In this document: positions 61,365 through 64,000 of the stretch, in pieces
How the letters are laid out: every line of letters begins with the position of its first letter
How positions within the stretch are numbered: the stretch's first letter is position 1
NCBI GenBank assembly: GCA_947478865.1
Contig: CANJXF010000002.1
Coordinates: 1 to 64,000, forward strand
Reading direction: 5' to 3'
Length of the DNA stretch: 64,000 nt
Source of the DNA: Verrucomicrobiales bacterium
Lineage (GTDB): Bacteria > Verrucomicrobiota > Verrucomicrobiia > Limisphaerales > CANJXF01
Made by a program: the position numbers and the translations under genes
The notes under the pieces: model-generated
The model's database searches: none
What the model saw: the letters and a program-made list of their open reading frames with translations, nothing else
What the model was told of the DNA's origin: nothing

Positions 61365-64000
61365 TTATTGGCCCGCTCGCAGACGAACTGATTTACTCCG
61401 GTTCGTTTCAAGAAAATACCCTGCGCCAGACGTTTGGTTTTGTAACAGTGCGCCTCGAATCTTTGTGATCCGCCTTGTTTGGGGATGTACGAATTGCCCA
61501 TTGAAAACTCCAGTCGCAGCATTCAGTTTCAGAGATACTCGATTGGCATTTGCGTCGTCGAAAACGAATTTGTTTTCTGCGCTCAATTGAATCGAAACGT
61601 CGAACGACTCGATGTTCCCGACTGCAAAATCCAATATTCCGTTCGGCAAATTTAGAACCGGCTTGGCGCTGCGATCATAAGGTGCCGCCGAAACGGAGAT
61701 CACATTCGTGAACCCTGCGGGGTAAAACCTCTCAGCAGCAAGGCTCGGGCGAATCCAATTCGCGTCTACACCCGACCCGTTTTGCAAATTCAGCCAACCC
61801 ATCAACAAGCCTCCGCCGCGATTCAACGATGCAAACAGTGGCCACTCTCCACTCGATGAAATAGCAACGGCTTGGCTGACAGCGGTTCCATCCGCAAGCC
61901 TGCCGATGAACCGAACTTTTTTGGAAGAATCCATCACCACAGTTCCAAAGCCGTCGCCGGAAGGAATATCGTCGGTGTCTGAGCCTGGAAAGGCCAAGGT
62001 GTAGCGTCCAGGCGAATTGGTTTTTGAAACGTCCGCTTGCAGAGCCAGCATCTCCGCCAGCCAACTCCCCTCGCTCACCTGGCCGCTGATTTGCCCTGGT
62101 CTGGCCGTCAAATCCAATTTTAAGGTACCTGACAGATTGGTTTTCCCGATTCGCAACGCCAGCGGCGCGTTGCCGGCTGCGTCAAATTTTCCCCGCGCGC
62201 TAATTTTTTTACCAGCCACCGTGAAACGGCCGCTGAAGGAACCACTCTTCGTCAGGCTCACTGTGAAAAACCCAGCCCTGGCCGGACGCACTGCAGACGC
62301 TTCCCGAAAAAGTCCCGCATAGTTGCCGCGCGCTGGCGCAAATGGATTCGTCGCGAAATTCGCCTGCAACTGCGTGTTGCCTTGCAGAGTCAATTTCATT
62401 GTTGAATCAGGCGAAGAAAGGTCTCCCGTCCAGCCGGAGAAGATTTGACCCGTACCGGGCTTGGCGGTGAATTTGTAGCTGCGGCCGACGGTTAAATTCT
62501 TTCCATTTAAATTGGGCGATACCGTTCCATTTCCATTTATTTCAACCGTGAGTGACGCAGTGCTTGAATCGCCTCCACCTGCTCCGCTGTCTGAAGGATT
62601 TTGAATTCTCACCGCGCTAAAATCAGTGGCTCCGGGCTGGCCACGGACGTTGTCGCGAAATGGAATATTGCGGTAGGGCGGTTCGCATTGGCCGTCGTAA
62701 TAAAAGTTGTCGGTAAAGACAGCATCGTCGGCATCCGCGTTGTGCGCGGTATCGGCAAACGGTTGAATCGTCATCGGGCTGCCGTTTAGTTTCAGCCTTA
62801 GGGAAATCCCACGGTAATCCGCGTAGCGAACCATCGCGGAGAGTTCGCGATGAAAATTGCACGGGCCTAAGCCGATTTCGCCCCACGACGCGGGAAAGCC
62901 ATCCCAAGTGGCGCTAACCAGCAATTCACTTTTGGTCGCGCCCAGCGGCAGCAGCAGACAGGCTTCCTCACTGTCGACACTTCCACGCACTTGCGCGTGA
63001 AGCTTTATCGCCGCCGTCGTTTCCGTTCGATTCGCCGCCCAGGACGGAACGACGACTGCCCCTTGTCGCAGATAAAATCCATTGCCGAGATCGAGAAGTG
63101 CCGCGGGCTGGTTGTTAAACTGAAACGTCTTCTCGTAGCGAGTGTACATTCTTGGGTAAGCGGGATCCCAGCCTCTCCAATCCACGGCTAGTTCTTCGAT
63201 GGGCGCCTGCTCCTGAGGATTTCGAAATAGCACCGCAAAACTGATTCTGCCGCCGACCTGCACCCGGGTTTTATCGACGATGATCATGACAATTTCGGTG
63301 TTCTGTTTTCCGGACGTCGGCGGTGGCGCGGAGTCCACTGAAAACCCGCTCATGGTGGCGTCGCCGCTCAAGCTCGTTTTCACATACGAACCAGCCGGTT
63401 GGAAACCCATGGGAAACTCCCAGGTCATCTCCTGCACGATGGATTTGAACCCATCAACGGATGCTCCCATGTTGCCCTGAAATGTTTCGCTGAGGTTGTG
63501 GCAAAATGCGTAGGCGGGTTCGTGCCTCATGATGTCCTGCCGAAATTCTCGTCCGGAGGAATCTTTTGCCACCAATTCCGCATCAAGCGGAACGTAGGCG
63601 CGGAATAATCCTTTGGCATCGGTTTGAATTGTCCACTCGGTTTTACCGTAGCGCACGCACGACACTGACGCACTCAGGTTGTTGCCGGTGACCGAGTCGT
63701 AAACTCGTCCGTTGATCAACGATTTGTAAACGTCCGGCTGGCGGGAGCGCGGCGTTGGGTCGAAATAAATCGGACTGGAATAACCCGCCATCCATTGGTT
63801 CTGGTTTCCGAGCACGCGCACCATGTAGTAGCTGTTCTGAGAGGACTCGTTGATCGTGTAGGTTAGATCCGCCGTGGGCGCATTTGGATTCCACGTCTGC
63901 ACAATTTCTCCGTTACGAAACAAGTCGATCTGGCTAACTTTGCAAACGTCGCTGCCGTCAAAAGTTGTCTCCGCCAACGTCCAAGGATTGAAGGTGTGAC
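61365..64000 (-). CDS. C-terminal part of a large secreted protein, PHP/CehA-like C-terminal modules (tentative), truncated at the window edge
   Basis: At least 878 residues; the frame stays open through 63998, so the N-terminus lies outside. The first visible part (SQIDLFRNGEIVQTWN ... NSYYMVRVLG ... SSPIYFD) resembles the end of CehA/McbA-like PHP metallohydrolases, an impression only. Then a carboxypeptidase-regulatory-like fold (INGRVYDSVTGNNLSASVSC), a middle domain, an InlB-type B-repeat (VEINGNGTVSPNLNGKNLTVGRSYKF ... GWTGDLSS), and a beta-rich tail (GNYAGLFREASAVRPARAGFF, SGSFSGRFTVAGKK) of the kind seen in secreted verrucomicrobial proteins. Function not assignable. Confidence 0.7.
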   Translation of the reverse strand, partial: HTFNPWTLAETTFDGSDVCKVSQIDLFRNGEIVQTWNPNAPTADLTYTINESSQNSYYMVRVLGNQNQWMAGYSSPIYFDPTPRSRQPDVYKSLINGRVYDSVTGNNLSASVSCVRYGKTEWTIQTDAKGLFRAYVPLDAELVAKDSSGREFRQDIMRHEPAYAFCHNLSETFQGNMGASVDGFKSIVQEMTWEFPMGFQPAGSYVKTSLSGDATMSGFSVDSAPPPTSGKQNTEIVMIIVDKTRVQVGGRISFAVLFRNPQEQAPIEELAVDWRGWDPAYPRMYTRYEKTFQFNNQPAALLDLGNGFYLRQGAVVVPSWAANRTETTAAIKLHAQVRGSVDSEEACLLLPLGATKSELLVSATWDGFPASWGEIGLGPCNFHRELSAMVRYADYRGISLRLKLNGSPMTIQPFADTAHNADADDAVFTDNFYYDGQCEPPYRNIPFRDNVRGQPGATDFSAVRIQNPSDSGAGGGDSSTASLTVEINGNGTVSPNLNGKNLTVGRSYKFTAKPGTGQIFSGWTGDLSSPDSTMKLTLQGNTQLQANFATNPFAPARGNYAGLFREASAVRPARAGFFTVSLTKSGSFSGRFTVAGKKISARGKFDAAGNAPLALRIGKTNLSGTLKLDLTARPGQISGQVSEGSWLAEMLALQADVSKTNSPGRYTLAFPGSDTDDIPSGDGFGTVVMDSSKKVRFIGRLADGTAVSQAVAISSSGEWPLFASLNRGGGLLMGWLNLQNGSGVDANWIRPSLAAERFYPAGFTNVISVSAAPYDRSAKPVLNLPNGILDFAVGNIESFDVSIQLSAENKFVFDDANANRVSLKLNAATGVFNGQFVHPQTRRITKIRGALLQNQTSGAGYFLETNRSKSVRLRAGQ

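Noticed and set aside
1-64000. CRISPR arrays, tRNA or rRNA genes, insertion sequences and prophage genes
   Set aside because: No regularly spaced repeats, cloverleaf T-loop sequences, transposases, integrases or phage structural genes were recognised on reading both strands and the ORF track.

Overview
The window looks like a chromosomal segment of a free-living, Gram-negative member of the Verrucomicrobia, most like subdivision 3 (Pedosphaera/Limisphaerales). This is an inference from gene content; no database search was possible. Pointers are an RND efflux system with outer-membrane lipoprotein, a FadL-type porin, pseudopilin-like proteins with a DG-H C-terminal motif, secreted sulfatase, sialidase, SGNH and SASA enzymes with signal peptides, a SecD-SecF fusion next to yajC and tgt, and twitching-motility ATPases. 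No rRNA, tRNA, IS element, prophage or CRISPR array was seen. Most of the window is dense and housekeeping-like, with many 4-base ATGA overlaps.

Layout. 1-8652: edge fragment of a gene, then on the minus strand a TetR - MFP - RND pump - outer-membrane factor operon running on into two tail-anchored coiled-coil proteins and ogt. 9016-13273: a plus-strand accessory cassette (leader peptide, secreted membrane-anchored protein, small membrane protein, LTA-synthase-like sulfatase broken at a G9 tract, pseudopilin). 13313-15290 minus: PhoH ATPase and PIN domain separated by one in-frame stop codon, and a GST-like protein. 15522-24734 plus: M48 protease, fabG-acpP-fabF, a short PQQ-type beta-repeat protein, pyrimidine nucleoside phosphorylase, aconitase, RsmB-type methyltransferase. 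24767-30739 minus: pilT - pilU-like - degenerate receiver - tlyA - nadK - lacI-type regulator - GspG-like protein, tightly packed.

30797-40009: MidA-type methyltransferase, Smr protein, RRM protein with a clear terminator, folE, a dtd - S4 - disordered protein operon, a radical SAM protein, sialidase plus esterase, two peroxiredoxins and pgsA. 40432-42515: two Hsp20 genes followed by a site-2-type protease with CBS domains. 42661-48450: a Q-rich pseudopilin-like protein, SASA esterase, sulfatase, SGNH hydrolase and a FadL-type porin, suggesting use of sulfated or acylated glycans and hydrophobic compounds. 48658-61273: gltX, recJ, terC-like, secDF, yajC, tgt, a hybrid histidine kinase, proS and a fumarylacetoacetate-hydrolase-family enzyme. 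61365 to the right edge: the C-terminal part of a large secreted protein.

The most interesting signals are the G9 tract that splits the sulfatase gene in the 9-13 kb cassette (possible phase variation or an assembly error), the single in-frame TAA splitting the PIN-PhoH gene, a near-perfect operator palindrome over the tetR start codon, a terminator almost touching the fabF start codon, and the Hsp20-Hsp20-S2P/CBS stress cassette.
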